64,000 nucleotides of DNA from positions 1 through 64,000 of the forward strand of contig CAUJHS010000033.1 of assembly GCA_963204915.1 (NCBI GenBank). Reading direction: 5' to 3'. Of the stretch, positions 8,803 to 17,659 are shown piece by piece (position 1 is the stretch's first letter; the number at the start of each line of letters is the position of its first letter). The DNA comes from Planctomycetota bacterium (GTDB taxonomy: Bacteria > Planctomycetota > Planctomycetia > Pirellulales > Pirellulaceae). Made by a program: the position numbers and the translations under genes. The notes under the pieces were generated by a model that worked only from the letters and a program-made list of their open reading frames with translations, had not been told where the DNA came from and ran no database searches.

Positions 8803-9738
8803 TCAGCCAAGAACGCCGAGTACCCACAATAGACCTATCAGCAAGCCGATACTTGCAAGCAAAAGCACAACAATCGCGGTAATCGCCAATGCGGTCGAAT
8901 TCCGCTTACGGGGCAGGCGCGGCGTTCGACGCGCCGCTGCGGGCGATGGCACGGCCGAAGTAACAGGGGCGCCCGGCGACACCGGGGCCACGGCCGTGGC
9001 AGGAGCTAACGAGGGGAACACTTTGGCGCCTTTACGCCAGTCAGGCCAGCCTTCGCGCCAAATGAGTGCTTCGGCGCTGACGCGCCCTTCCGCAAGCCAT
9101 TTGCGCATGACATCTCCGGCCGCCGGACCATATTGACCGCCCGCCGGTGGACGCACGTACCAAACGGCTTGAGGGGCTTCCGCAATGGGATCGATCACCG
9201 CGGCTGGTATGGCGGCTATCGGCGCCGGGGCAGTCGCCGGAGTTACATATCCTGGCGATGTTCCATACGCCGCCGGAGTTGCAGGTTGACCCAAGCCCGC
9301 GACCCCCGCGCCTGTGGGCATGCCCGTAGGGAATGCAACATTGGCTTGGTATGGGGCGTTGGCCGTAACCGGCGTCGCCATCGCTGTCGGTATGCCAGGC
9401 GCCGAAGCGGGCGAAGCAGCATACACCGGCGCGGGTTGCATAGCCGGAACGCCGGTAGGAACCGCAGGTCTCACCGGCGCATGCAATTTGCCTTGACCAT
9501 TACCCGCCGTGTGAGGAGCGAGTGCGGGCGACGCTTCACCTTCGTTGGAAATCGGCGCGGTGGGGGCGCTCAGTATCGCTGATCCACCCGCTTCGACCGC
9601 ATGCGCTCGCTTGGGCTCGCTTTCGGTCGGAACAATCAGCTTCGCCTGACACTGGGGACAAAAACCGGGCTTACCGGCGAGAAACGACTTGACGTGCAGC
9701 CGCTTGTCACACGAAGGACAGTGAAACTTAATACCCAT
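8803..9738 (-). CDS. zinc-ribbon and GYF_2-domain membrane-anchored protein
   Basis: A 311-residue protein in four parts. Residues 1-37 form a zinc ribbon with two CxxC pairs (CPSC and CPQC). A Pro/Ala-rich low-complexity linker covers about 50-190. A GYF_2 (DUF4339) domain follows with the typical WYVRPPAGGQYGP start and WREGWPDWRK core. The C-terminus is a basic stretch then one transmembrane helix (VVLLLASIGLLIGLLWVLG). GYF domains bind proline-rich peptides, and the protein's own linker is proline-rich, so self-association is possible. Such proteins are frequent in planctomycetes and usually act as uncharacterised membrane adaptors. The tail helix suggests the domains face the cytoplasm. 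The linker length and composition make the exact boundaries uncertain. Confidence 0.75.
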   Translation of the reverse strand: MGIKFHCPSCDKRLHVKSFLAGKPGFCPQCQAKLIVPTESEPKRAHAVEAGGSAILSAPTAPISNEGEASPALAPHTAGNGQGKLHAPVRPAVPTGVPAMQPAPVYAASPASAPGIPTAMATPVTANAPYQANVAFPTGMPTGAGVAGLGQPATPAAYGTSPGYVTPATAPAPIAAIPAAVIDPIAEAPQAVWYVRPPAGGQYGPAAGDVMRKWLAEGRVSAEALIWREGWPDWRKGAKVFPSLAPATAVAPVSPGAPVTSAVPSPAAARRTPRLPRKRNSTALAITAIVVLLLASIGLLIGLLWVLGVLG

Positions 9739-9962
9739 AACGCTCGCAAAAGGCGGCTGGAGCGGCCAGCGGCGGTCCTTCTCCCGACAAAGCTCCGCCC
9801 GATCGAGGCCGCATCATGCAGAACGGCGCGACGCGAACCAAAACGCGTCCACTTAAACTACTATTATATCGAGGCCGACTGGGAAGTGAAGTTAAAGCCT
9901 CACGGCGCTCCAATTCACGGCAAGCGACATGTCAAAATAGGCAATTTCGACGATTATGGCGT

Positions 9963-11327
9963 TTATTCCGGCAGTTCGCGCCCCTGCGTCTCTGGGGCCA
10001 CGGCCATCAGCACAATACCTGCGAGATACAGCAAACTGATCATCGACGCCGCATCGCGAAACGGAAATCCCTCCTTTTGCAGCCAACCATTAAGCACCAG
10101 CACGAAGGCCGCTAACAGCCGAGCGAAGTTAAAGCAAAACCCGGCGCCCACGCCGCGCATGCGCGTGGGATACAACTCGGGAAAATAGATTGCATACCCG
10201 GCGTGCATACCAAGCGTCAGAAACCCGAACAACGGCAAGAAGCCAATCAGCACGTAACCGCTGACCCCCTCCATTCCACGAAACAACACCAGCGCGACGA
10301 CCAGCGCACCGAGGTGATATACCACGAACGCCCCGCGTCGGCCCAACGAATCGGCAAGAGGTCCAAACGCCAGAAGCCCCGCACCCCCGCCGGTGGTCAC
10401 GAGGAGCATCCCCAGCATTTCCCAACTCTTGATCGTTTGCGCATGCGGCAAGAGGGCCTGTTGGCGCGTGATCTCGTCTTCGTCGAGCGAAATGTTCTCT
10501 GCGGCCAGAATTTGCTGTTCCGCATGGCGTCGCAACATATCTTTGCCATAGATATGCACACCCCAAAAAGTCGCCAAGCCGATGACGGCCAGCGAGACGC
10601 CCAAGAGCGTTCTCAACAACAAGCGGCCGCGGAAAATGTCGACTAAACGGCCTACGCTCTGCGAACGATCGTGTGTCGCGGTTTGACGCGCTTGGATCCA
10701 CTTGTCGGGCTCTCGCAATCGCCACCGAATCCACAACGTCAGGAAGGCCGGCAACGCTCCCACGAAAAATCCCCATCGCCAGCCAAGTTCCGGGTTTCGC
10801 ACAATCCACTGACCCGCGGCAACGGCCAGATAGGTGCCGAAGACGCTCGATCCGTGAAAGATCGCGCCCGACCACGCACGGGCCCGAAGCGGAAACACTT
10901 CGGCGACAAGCGAACTTGCCACGGCCCATTCTCCGCCCACGCCCATCGCCACGAGGAACCGCAAGGCGGCCATTTGCCACCAGGTTTGTGCAAACGCGGT
11001 AATGCAAGTGAATCCTGAATAGACGAGGATCGTCAGCACCATGGTCTTGGTGCGACCGATGCGGTCGCTCAACATTCCGAACAAGACGCCTCCCACGGCG
11101 CCGCCCATCAAGAACGCCGCTAGCGCGATGTTGTTGTACAGCGCGATCGTGTTTTGCTCCGTACCTTTGGGCAGGAGTGAAGGCATCGCCTCGTTCATGC
11201 TGGCGACGAAGATTTGACCTTCGAAAACATCGAAAATCCATCCCAGCGATGCAATGAACAACACCAACCATTGATAGCTGGTGACGCCGCGATACCAAGG
11301 ACCGCTCAAAGACGATTTGTCGTTCAT
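9963..11327 (-). CDS. MFS transporter (metabolite:H+ symporter type)
   Basis: A 454-residue integral membrane protein with about twelve hydrophobic segments. The MFS signature GMLSDRIGRTKTM is in the loop between helices 2 and 3, with a related FGPLADSLGRRG in the second half. The N-terminal GWIFDVFEGQIF resembles the SHS/aromatic-acid symporter type. A hydrophilic insertion of roughly 40 residues (containing HAEQQILAAENISLDED) interrupts the middle. I use ATG 11327; a TTG at 11342 is the alternative. The gene lies 40 bases downstream of the flavin monooxygenase gene on the same strand, so the two are probably co-transcribed and the transporter may import that enzyme's substrate. Substrate cannot be determined from sequence. 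Confidence 0.85.
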   Translation of the reverse strand: MNDKSSLSGPWYRGVTSYQWLVLFIASLGWIFDVFEGQIFVASMNEAMPSLLPKGTEQNTIALYNNIALAAFLMGGAVGGVLFGMLSDRIGRTKTMVLTILVYSGFTCITAFAQTWWQMAALRFLVAMGVGGEWAVASSLVAEVFPLRARAWSGAIFHGSSVFGTYLAVAAGQWIVRNPELGWRWGFFVGALPAFLTLWIRWRLREPDKWIQARQTATHDRSQSVGRLVDIFRGRLLLRTLLGVSLAVIGLATFWGVHIYGKDMLRRHAEQQILAAENISLDEDEITRQQALLPHAQTIKSWEMLGMLLVTTGGGAGLLAFGPLADSLGRRGAFVVYHLGALVVALVLFRGMEGVSGYVLIGFLPLFGFLTLGMHAGYAIYFPELYPTRMRGVGAGFCFNFARLLAAFVLVLNGWLQKEGFPFRDAASMISLLYLAGIVLMAVAPETQGRELPE

Positions 11328-11367
11328 GCGAGAGAGCGCCAAAGGCGGTTGCGATCCAATTCACGGA

Positions 11368-12522
11368 TTACTTGCGCGGAGCCGTCGTGAGCGGCGTCAC
11401 CGGGTTTTCGACCACGCGGCCTTGCACCGCCGCGAGTCGGCATTGCTTCAGGTGCGGCAAAACATGCTGGGCGAACATCTGGCATTCGTCGACATGCGGG
11501 TAACCCGACAGAATGAACGCGCGCATGCCCATGTCGATATACCGGTGCATCTTTTCGAGTACTTGCCCCGCGTCGCCCACAATGGCGCTGCCGCAACCGC
11601 TGCGTGCTCGGCCAATGCCCGACCAGATGAACGGTTCGATGAAGCCTTCCTCATCGGCGTTTTGACGTAGCGCGTCCTGCCGCAAGACGCCCGCCGAGCG
11701 CGAGTCTTGCGCCCGGTGTTTGATTTGTCGCCCGATCGCGTCATCGAGCTTCGACACGAGTCGCCGTGCGGCGTCGCGCGCTTCGGCTTCCGTCTCACGC
11801 ACGATCATATGAATGCGCAGGCCAAAGTCGATCGTTCGCCCGTAAACTGCCGCTCGGGCGGAAAGATCGCGCATCGTGTCGGCCAGGCGGTCTTCGGTTT
11901 CGGGCCACATGAGAAATACATCACAATGTTTTGCACACAAGTCACGCGCCGGGTCCGATATGCCGCCGAAGTACAGCAAGGGGCCGCCATTTTGCTGGAA
12001 CGGTTTGACTGGATCGGCGGGCAAGTCCAATTGGTAAAACTCGCCGTTGAACTGGATGCGGTCGCGCGTCCAACCTTGTTTCAGAACTTCGATCACCTCG
12101 GCGGAGCGCCGGTAGCGCGCCTCGGAATCCAATTGTTCGCCGGGCATCTCGGAGGAGATGATGTTCAGGTTCAGTCGACCGCACAGCATGTGATCCAGCG
12201 TGGCGATCGCTCGGGCAAGCATGGGCGGGTGGTACTCGCCGCACCGAACCGCCACAAGCAGCGCAATCAAGCGGGTCAGCGCCGCCATGCCTCCCGCAAA
12301 GACGAGCGTGTCCTGGCCTGGCACATACGAGTTAGGAAGCAAGATGTTGTCGTAGCCCAACCGTTCGGCGGTCAACACGATTTCGCGACAATGCTCCCAG
12401 TTGCTCCGCAAGGCGTCATCCGGCACGCCCAGGTATCGGTAATCGTCGCCGCACAAAGCGCTAAACCAAGCGACTTCCACGGCATCGAGATCAGCCGACC
12501 GAACGAAAACGCCGTTCAACAT
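11368..12522 (-). CDS. LLM-class flavin-dependent monooxygenase, SsuD-like
   Basis: A 384-residue luciferase-like (bacterial luciferase/SsuD superfamily) enzyme expected to use reduced FMN and O2 to oxidise a substrate, in SsuD an alkanesulfonate. Family landmarks are [11 protein letters not shown] near residue 52, the TIM-barrel strand [11 protein letters not shown], the [11 protein letters not shown] strand and the C-terminal [11 protein letters not shown], close to SsuD FIFSGYPHLEE. ATG 12522 is chosen because AGAGG lies 5-6 bases upstream; the frame extends further but without family similarity. There is no ssuE reductase or ssuABC transporter nearby. Instead an MFS gene follows on the same strand and another MFS gene diverges, so the substrate may differ from simple alkanesulfonates. 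Confidence 0.85.
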   Translation of the reverse strand: MLNGVFVRSADLDAVEVAWFSALCGDDYRYLGVPDDALRSNWEHCREIVLTAERLGYDNILLPNSYVPGQDTLVFAGGMAALTRLIALLVAVRCGEYHPPMLARAIATLDHMLCGRLNLNIISSEMPGEQLDSEARYRRSAEVIEVLKQGWTRDRIQFNGEFYQLDLPADPVKPFQQNGGPLLYFGGISDPARDLCAKHCDVFLMWPETEDRLADTMRDLSARAAVYGRTIDFGLRIHMIVRETEAEARDAARRLVSKLDDAIGRQIKHRAQDSRSAGVLRQDALRQNADEEGFIEPFIWSGIGRARSGCGSAIVGDAGQVLEKMHRYIDMGMRAFILSGYPHVDECQMFAQHVLPHLKQCRLAAVQGRVVENPVTPLTTAPRK

Positions 12523-12839
12523 GCGAGCCTCTAAGACAATGGCAAGTCGGGCATGACGTCGCCAAGGTATCGGCCCAAGGCTCGTCATTCAACGGGCCAA
12601 CGCCCAGTTCCGTTAGAAGGTCCTTGCATCGAAGGCCAACCTTGGCCAGAGGCCTGCATCGAATTCTGGCCGCGAATCGTCCAAGCATTTCCATTCTAAA
12701 ATGCGAGATCGCTTTGCCGCGCTGACGAATTGCGGCTAGAATCAACCCACTTCATTGGAATCGATTGCCGCCAACCCAAGGATGAACGCGCGGTTTTCAT
12801 ACTTTCCCATATCCCGCCGTTCCTTGACCGAAAACCGAC
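12523..12839. promoter_or_regulatory. divergent control region between the monooxygenase and the second MFS gene
   Basis: A 317-base region with no gene. It contains a palindrome GGCCAACCTTGGCC (12634-12647) flanked by a 9-base direct repeat TGCATCGAA at 12625-12633 and 12655-12663, spaced exactly 30 bases. This looks like a regulator binding site, but no regulator gene is adjacent and no -10/-35 pair is obvious. Both flanking genes read away from the region. Confidence 0.3.
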
Positions 12840-14453
12840 ATGAGCACTAGCGCAAGCGAACAACCTTCCCGCACCGGCGACCCAGCCCTCACGCCGCCTG
12901 CCGAGAGCACAAGCATTCCCCGCGGCGCGTGGCTAGCGCTAACGGCCGCGCTGTTGGGGTGGATGTTCGACGGTCTCGAGATGGGACTTTTTCCCCTCGT
13001 GGCGCGGCCGGCCTTGGCGGACCTGCTGGGCGAGGCGCGGAAAGATTCAGTCGGTTTGTGGATCGGCATTATGTACGCCGTGTTTCTCGTCGGCGCTGCA
13101 ACGGGCGGGGTAGTGTTCGGTTGGCTTGGCGACCGCATCGGACGCGTCCGAGCCATGACGCTAAGCGTACTCACTTACGCCGTGTTCATGGGATTGTGCG
13201 GAGTGGCCGGGTCCGTCGAACAAATGTTCGCCTACCGTTTTATCTCTTCCTTGGGCATGGGCGGCGAATGGTCGCTCGGCGTGGCCCTGGTTATGGAAAT
13301 CTGGCCGAACCGCTCGCGAGCGTTAATGGCAGGACTGATCGGTGCGGCGTCCAACGTGGGTTTTCTTTCCATCGGCATCGTTGGACTCGCCTTGGGCAAG
13401 GTCATTCACTTGACGCACGGTTGGCTCTCGTCCACGGGCTTGCCCGAGGCGTGGGTCAATTACCTGGTGATCGACTCCTTCGGCGAGCCGACGGGTTGGC
13501 GCCTCCTCATGATCTTTGGCGCCGCGCCGGCGCTGCTCACGTTCTTTATCCGCATCCTCGTGCCGGAATCGGAACGCTGGCTGCACGCGAAAGAGCAAGG
13601 CGCCACCCAGCACTGGGCGGTGAAGGACATGCTTGGCGTGGTGATTGGTGCTCTCGGTCCCTTGGCCATGATTTACCTGTGGGCCAATGAGTTTTCGATG
13701 CCCGTGCGCATCGTCGGTTCCTTGCTCGGACTGACGGTCGCGATTATCGGGTACACGTATCCGGTCTTGCGATACCTGCAACGCGCGGAAGGCGAATCAA
13801 AACATGCGGATCCGTCGCATGCATGGGCGCCAACCATTCGGCGGATGCTTCTGGGGGCCTGCCTCAGCGGCGTAGCGCTGATCGGCACCTGGGCTTCGGT
13901 TCAAAACGCTCCGTCATGGGCCGACAAATTAGTCGATAGCGCCATGCAAGACGCCTCGACCGAGGCTCGCTCCGCCGCACGCTCGGAAGCGCGCTCCTAT
14001 ACGCAAATCGCGCTGGCCATTGGCGCGATCTTCGGAACCGTGCTTGCGGCGTTGGCCGGCGACTGGCTGGGACGACGCATCACATATACGCTCTTGTGCA
14101 TTGGCTCGCTTTTGTCGGTACTGGCGTTTTTCCAACTGAACGAAAGTTATACGGTCGCGTTCTTAGTGATGGCCCTCATTGCGGGCGGAATTACCGCGTC
14201 GTTTTATGGTTGGTTGCCGCTTTACTTGCCCGAGTTGTTCCGTACGTCGGTGCGCGCCACAGGACAGGGCTTCAGTTTCAACTTTGGCCGCATCTTGGCC
14301 GCTGTGGCCGCCCTGCAAACCGGCTACCTGATGACGCAGGTATTCGACAACGACTTTCCCACGGCCTGCTCAATTATGAGCCTGGTGTATCTCGTGGGCG
14401 TGGTCATTATTTGGCTGGCCCCAGAAACCCTTGGCAAGCCGTTGCCCGAATAA
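12840..14453 (+). CDS. MFS transporter (sugar/acid symporter type)
   Basis: A 537-residue membrane protein with about twelve hydrophobic segments and the MFS motif GWLGDRIGRVRAM in the first half and LAGDWLGRRITY in the second. GWMFDGLEMGLFPLV in helix 1 is the same type of sequence as the MFS protein at 9963-11327, so the two are distant paralogues. An alanine-rich hydrophilic insertion (DASTEARSAARSEARSYTQ) precedes the second half, similar in position to the insertion in the partner transporter. The gene is divergent from the SsuD-like gene across a 317-base region with repeats. Together they look like one uptake and oxidation module with two carriers. The ligand is unknown. Confidence 0.85.
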   Translation: MSTSASEQPSRTGDPALTPPAESTSIPRGAWLALTAALLGWMFDGLEMGLFPLVARPALADLLGEARKDSVGLWIGIMYAVFLVGAATGGVVFGWLGDRIGRVRAMTLSVLTYAVFMGLCGVAGSVEQMFAYRFISSLGMGGEWSLGVALVMEIWPNRSRALMAGLIGAASNVGFLSIGIVGLALGKVIHLTHGWLSSTGLPEAWVNYLVIDSFGEPTGWRLLMIFGAAPALLTFFIRILVPESERWLHAKEQGATQHWAVKDMLGVVIGALGPLAMIYLWANEFSMPVRIVGSLLGLTVAIIGYTYPVLRYLQRAEGESKHADPSHAWAPTIRRMLLGACLSGVALIGTWASVQNAPSWADKLVDSAMQDASTEARSAARSEARSYTQIALAIGAIFGTVLAALAGDWLGRRITYTLLCIGSLLSVLAFFQLNESYTVAFLVMALIAGGITASFYGWLPLYLPELFRTSVRATGQGFSFNFGRILAAVAALQTGYLMTQVFDNDFPTACSIMSLVYLVGVVIIWLAPETLGKPLPE

Positions 14454-14527
14454 ACGCGCAAGCAGCGCCGCTTAGAGGAAACTGCGGCGAGGAAGCAACT
14501 CCGCGGATGCGGAAACCGCCGTTGTTC

Positions 14528-15859
14528 TCACGGTGCGGCGGCAATCTTGTACAAGTGGCCATAGGTGCGAAGGTACAGCGCGCCGCCGGCAATGGCCGGT
14601 GTTGCGCGTTGTCCTTCTTCCAATGTGTTTTGCGCCACAATCTTCCCTTCCTCGATCGACACCACCGAAGTACGCCCCCCTTCGTTACAACAATAGATCA
14701 GGCCGTTCGCAACGACCGGCGCGGCGGTGTAATTGCCGCCCAGTCGCACGTGTTGCATCTCTTCGCCGGTCGCCGCGTTCAAACAGTACAACACGCCATT
14801 GTCGTACAGGCTATAGAGCCGTTCGCCGACTAAAGCGGGCGAGGTGAGCCGGGGAACGCCCTGACTTCGTTCCCACACCACATGCGTGTCCGTCACATTC
14901 CCCCGCGTCGTTTCATCCAAGCGCACGGCCATCATGGCGCTGCCTCGCGAACCGGTGCTGAGAATGGCCAGATTCTCGTAGAAAACTGGGCGAGGCGCGG
15001 CGTTATAATCGTCGTGCAGCACCGTCCAAATTTCCTCACCCGTACGGGCGTCATACCCAAAGGCGGCGCGGGCTCCCACCGAAACGACTTGCGTACGTCC
15101 GGCGACTTTGACCAACCCCGGCGTACTGAACGCTTTGCGATAGTCGCCATCGCCGCGCGGCTTGCCATCGGGCCCCAAATCCTGGTAATCGGTGCTGCGG
15201 TCGGTTCGCCATACGAGTTCGCCCGTCTCCTTATTGAGCGCCGCCAAATACTGTTGATCGATGCCGTCGAACGTGAGGATCAGCAAGTCCTCAAACAAAA
15301 CGGGCGACGACCCCGGTCCGCGAAAGTGCCGCGCTGGCAAACTCCGGTTTTGCCAAACGATGTCGCCTGTTTCGGCGTCAAGCCGCGCTGTGCCGTACGA
15401 TCCAAAGTGCACATAAGCCGCGCCGGGCTCGAGCACGGGCGAAGGCGAAGCATAGGTATTGATCTCGTTACCTAGCGGCTCGGGGTTCGCATTTTCGAAC
15501 ACGACCTTGTGATGCAAAACATCACCTGTGGCGGCATCGATGACATAGACCAATTGCTTTTTTCCATCGACCGTGGCTGAAGTGACCCAGACTCGGCCTT
15601 CGCCGACGACGGGCGAAGAATGTCCCTGCCCTTCGATGGGGATTTTCCAAGCCACGTTCTGACCGCTCTTTTCGTCCCAGGCGGTTGGCAGGCCGCGAGC
15701 CTCTTCCTCAAGCGCTCGCCCGTCAAACGTCGGCCCGTTCTTGTCGGGCCACGGCAACTGCGCGTAACTTTGCGTTGGGTCTAACGACAGGACAAACACG
15801 ACGGTCAGTCCTGTCACGACGGAAAACAATCTGGCCGCAAGGGAAATCAAGTTCGGCAT
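14528..15859 (-). CDS. exported PQQ-like beta-propeller protein
   Basis: A 443-residue protein with a signal peptide (LFSVVTGLTVVFVLSLDPTQSYAQ) and repeated propeller blades, such as GQGHSSPVVGEGRVWVTSA and GLIYCCNEGGRTSVVSIEEGK. The usual WPQWRGP opening is degenerate (PWPDKNGPTFDG). Propellers of this kind scaffold complexes or bind quinone cofactors, but no cofactor ligands can be recognised here. It converges on the MFS gene with 74 bases between stops. The minus strand upstream carries no SD-like sequence close to the ATG, so translation initiation may be weak. Confidence 0.82.
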   Translation of the reverse strand: MPNLISLAARLFSVVTGLTVVFVLSLDPTQSYAQLPWPDKNGPTFDGRALEEEARGLPTAWDEKSGQNVAWKIPIEGQGHSSPVVGEGRVWVTSATVDGKKQLVYVIDAATGDVLHHKVVFENANPEPLGNEINTYASPSPVLEPGAAYVHFGSYGTARLDAETGDIVWQNRSLPARHFRGPGSSPVLFEDLLILTFDGIDQQYLAALNKETGELVWRTDRSTDYQDLGPDGKPRGDGDYRKAFSTPGLVKVAGRTQVVSVGARAAFGYDARTGEEIWTVLHDDYNAAPRPVFYENLAILSTGSRGSAMMAVRLDETTRGNVTDTHVVWERSQGVPRLTSPALVGERLYSLYDNGVLYCLNAATGEEMQHVRLGGNYTAAPVVANGLIYCCNEGGRTSVVSIEEGKIVAQNTLEEGQRATPAIAGGALYLRTYGHLYKIAAAP

Positions 15860-16171
15860 GAGTGCTGGAGGTCGGAGTTCACGAGTTGAACGGCACGAGT
15901 CAGGCGGCTTAACGCGTTCATGAGGCTGCCCGACTCGCCACGTGACGAGTATAAACCAGCCGATATCGGAAGGCAGCCGGGAAACGTAATTCGCGCGGCG
16001 CTACGCGATAGCTCCCCGGCGCGGCGTACTTGGGCGTCGGTTGCTCCCGCCCACTGCGAAATGCAACGTGCTCTTTACGGGGCGCGTCGCGTTGACAAAT
16101 CGTACTTGGTAAAGCCGATTCGACCTTACCGAACAAACAACCCCTTATTGCCCCGGTCGCGTTGATGGCGA
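15860..16171. other. intergenic region, nothing recognised
   Basis: A 312-base gap between two minus-strand genes. Short open frames occur on both strands but none has a plausible start with a ribosome binding site or coding-like composition. I see no terminator hairpin or repeat. Confidence 0.4.
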
Positions 16172-17632
16172 CTAAAACAACTCCTCAAGGGGTTGGCCGT
16201 TCTCTTGAACCACCGGGTGCGGACGGCCGCGGTTATCTTCCCAAACTGCGTCCAGCGGCACGTCCAAATGACGGTACAACGTGGCGGCAAGGTCGGCGGG
16301 AGTAACCGGGCGCTGTGCGATTTGTCCGCCGTCGCGCTCGGTGGCGCCAATCACCTGGCCGTGCCGCAAACCACCGCCCGCCAGACACATCGACATGACC
16401 ACCGGCCAATGATTTCGCCCGTCCGTACTGTCTTGCGTTCCCATGTTCGGCGTGCGGCCGAACTCGCCCATGGCCACGACCAGCACGTCATCGAGCAAAC
16501 CATGTTCGCCCAAATCGCGAACCAGGGTCGTAATCAAATGGTCAAAGAGCGGCAGGAGCGGACCCAGTCCTTTTTGAATGCCGCCATAGGGCGGAATGTT
16601 ATCGCCGTGCGTGTCCCAGGTGCCGGAGGCCGTGTGGTAACTCAGATCGAGGGTGACGAAACTAACGCCGCGCTCTACAAGCCGCCGCGCGAGCAACGCC
16701 TGCTGGCACCACAAATGATCGCCAAACTGCGCCCGCACGCGCTCGGGCTCTTGGGCAAGGTCAAACGCCTCTTGCGCTTGCCGCCCCAGGACCATTTCCA
16801 CCGCTTGCTGCTGATAGGCGCCAAGCGACTCCATGGAGCCCTCGCGATCCAGATCACTTCGCAAGCGGTCCAGTTGACCGAGAAGGTGTTTGCGGTCCGT
16901 CAAACGCTCGACATTGAGACCCAACACGGGCTGGAACAATCCCGCGGTGGTGAACTTGCCGGTATCCTTCCCAACCAGGTCGTAGATGGGCAATTTCGCC
17001 GCATCGTTGGCGAGAAATGGGTCGTACTGTTTTCCCAAATAACCTGCATATCCAATATGAGAGCGTGATCGCTGGAACGCCACGTATGCCGGCATCGCAG
17101 GATGGTTCGAGCCGCGAAACTTGGCTACCAGCGAACCAAAACACGGTATCAAATGTCCCTTGGGATTCACCCGCGGCGCCGCATCGCGGTGGCCGGTTTG
17201 CATCACCATGTTGGGTTCGTGATTACTTTGAGCGCAATCGACGGAACGAATGAGGGTGAATTGGTCGAGCATAGCGGCTTGCTTCGGCAAATGCTCGCAC
17301 AACAACACCCCCGGCAACTTCGTTTGCGTCACGCCGAAGGGGCCGCGGTTGATCCACGGCCGATCAGGCTTTGGATCCCACGTGTCGATGTGGCTGGGTC
17401 CGCCGGCCATCCACAGAAGGATCACGCTTTTTCGATCGTTCATCGAACGGCCGCTCGCCGCCGCTTCGGCCCGATGGCGCAAGAGTGTAGGCAGGCTCAA
17501 ACCGGCCAAACCCGCCAGACTGGCTTTGACCATTCCGCGCCGGTTGACCAAGGCCAAACCTTCCCGTTGGCGCGCATGATAGTTGACAAAGGCATGTTCG
17601 TGAACATGCCCGAAGGCCGACCGATGGCGCAT
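16172..17632 (-). CDS. Tat-type exported DUF1501 protein (sulfatase-fold)
   Basis: A 486-residue DUF1501 protein. DUF1501 has the alkaline-phosphatase/sulfatase fold and is found mostly in planctomycetes and related bacteria, exported by Tat and usually paired with DUF1549/DUF1553 proteins; its activity is not settled. Here an Arg-Arg sequence (VNRRGMVKAS) precedes a hydrophobic LAGLAGLSLPTLL, an imperfect Tat signal. Landmarks include ILLWMAGGPSHIDTWDPKP near residue 78, GTWDTHGDNIPPY and VVAMGEFGRTPNMG. The ATG at 17632 has AAGGACC upstream, while a TTG seven codons earlier is the alternative. It lies only 27 bases after the preceding DUF1501 gene, so the two form an operon. No DUF1549/DUF1553 partner adjoins the pair. 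Confidence 0.88.
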   Translation of the reverse strand: MRHRSAFGHVHEHAFVNYHARQREGLALVNRRGMVKASLAGLAGLSLPTLLRHRAEAAASGRSMNDRKSVILLWMAGGPSHIDTWDPKPDRPWINRGPFGVTQTKLPGVLLCEHLPKQAAMLDQFTLIRSVDCAQSNHEPNMVMQTGHRDAAPRVNPKGHLIPCFGSLVAKFRGSNHPAMPAYVAFQRSRSHIGYAGYLGKQYDPFLANDAAKLPIYDLVGKDTGKFTTAGLFQPVLGLNVERLTDRKHLLGQLDRLRSDLDREGSMESLGAYQQQAVEMVLGRQAQEAFDLAQEPERVRAQFGDHLWCQQALLARRLVERGVSFVTLDLSYHTASGTWDTHGDNIPPYGGIQKGLGPLLPLFDHLITTLVRDLGEHGLLDDVLVVAMGEFGRTPNMGTQDSTDGRNHWPVVMSMCLAGGGLRHGQVIGATERDGGQIAQRPVTPADLAATLYRHLDVPLDAVWEDNRGRPHPVVQENGQPLEELF

Positions 17633-17659
17633 GAGGCGGTCCTTGTAGATCAATTTTGA

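Noticed and set aside
10129..11364. Minus-strand frame shifted over the first MFS gene
   Set aside because: Its translation is Arg/Cys-rich without membrane helices, while the MFS frame has twelve helices and the DRIGR motif.
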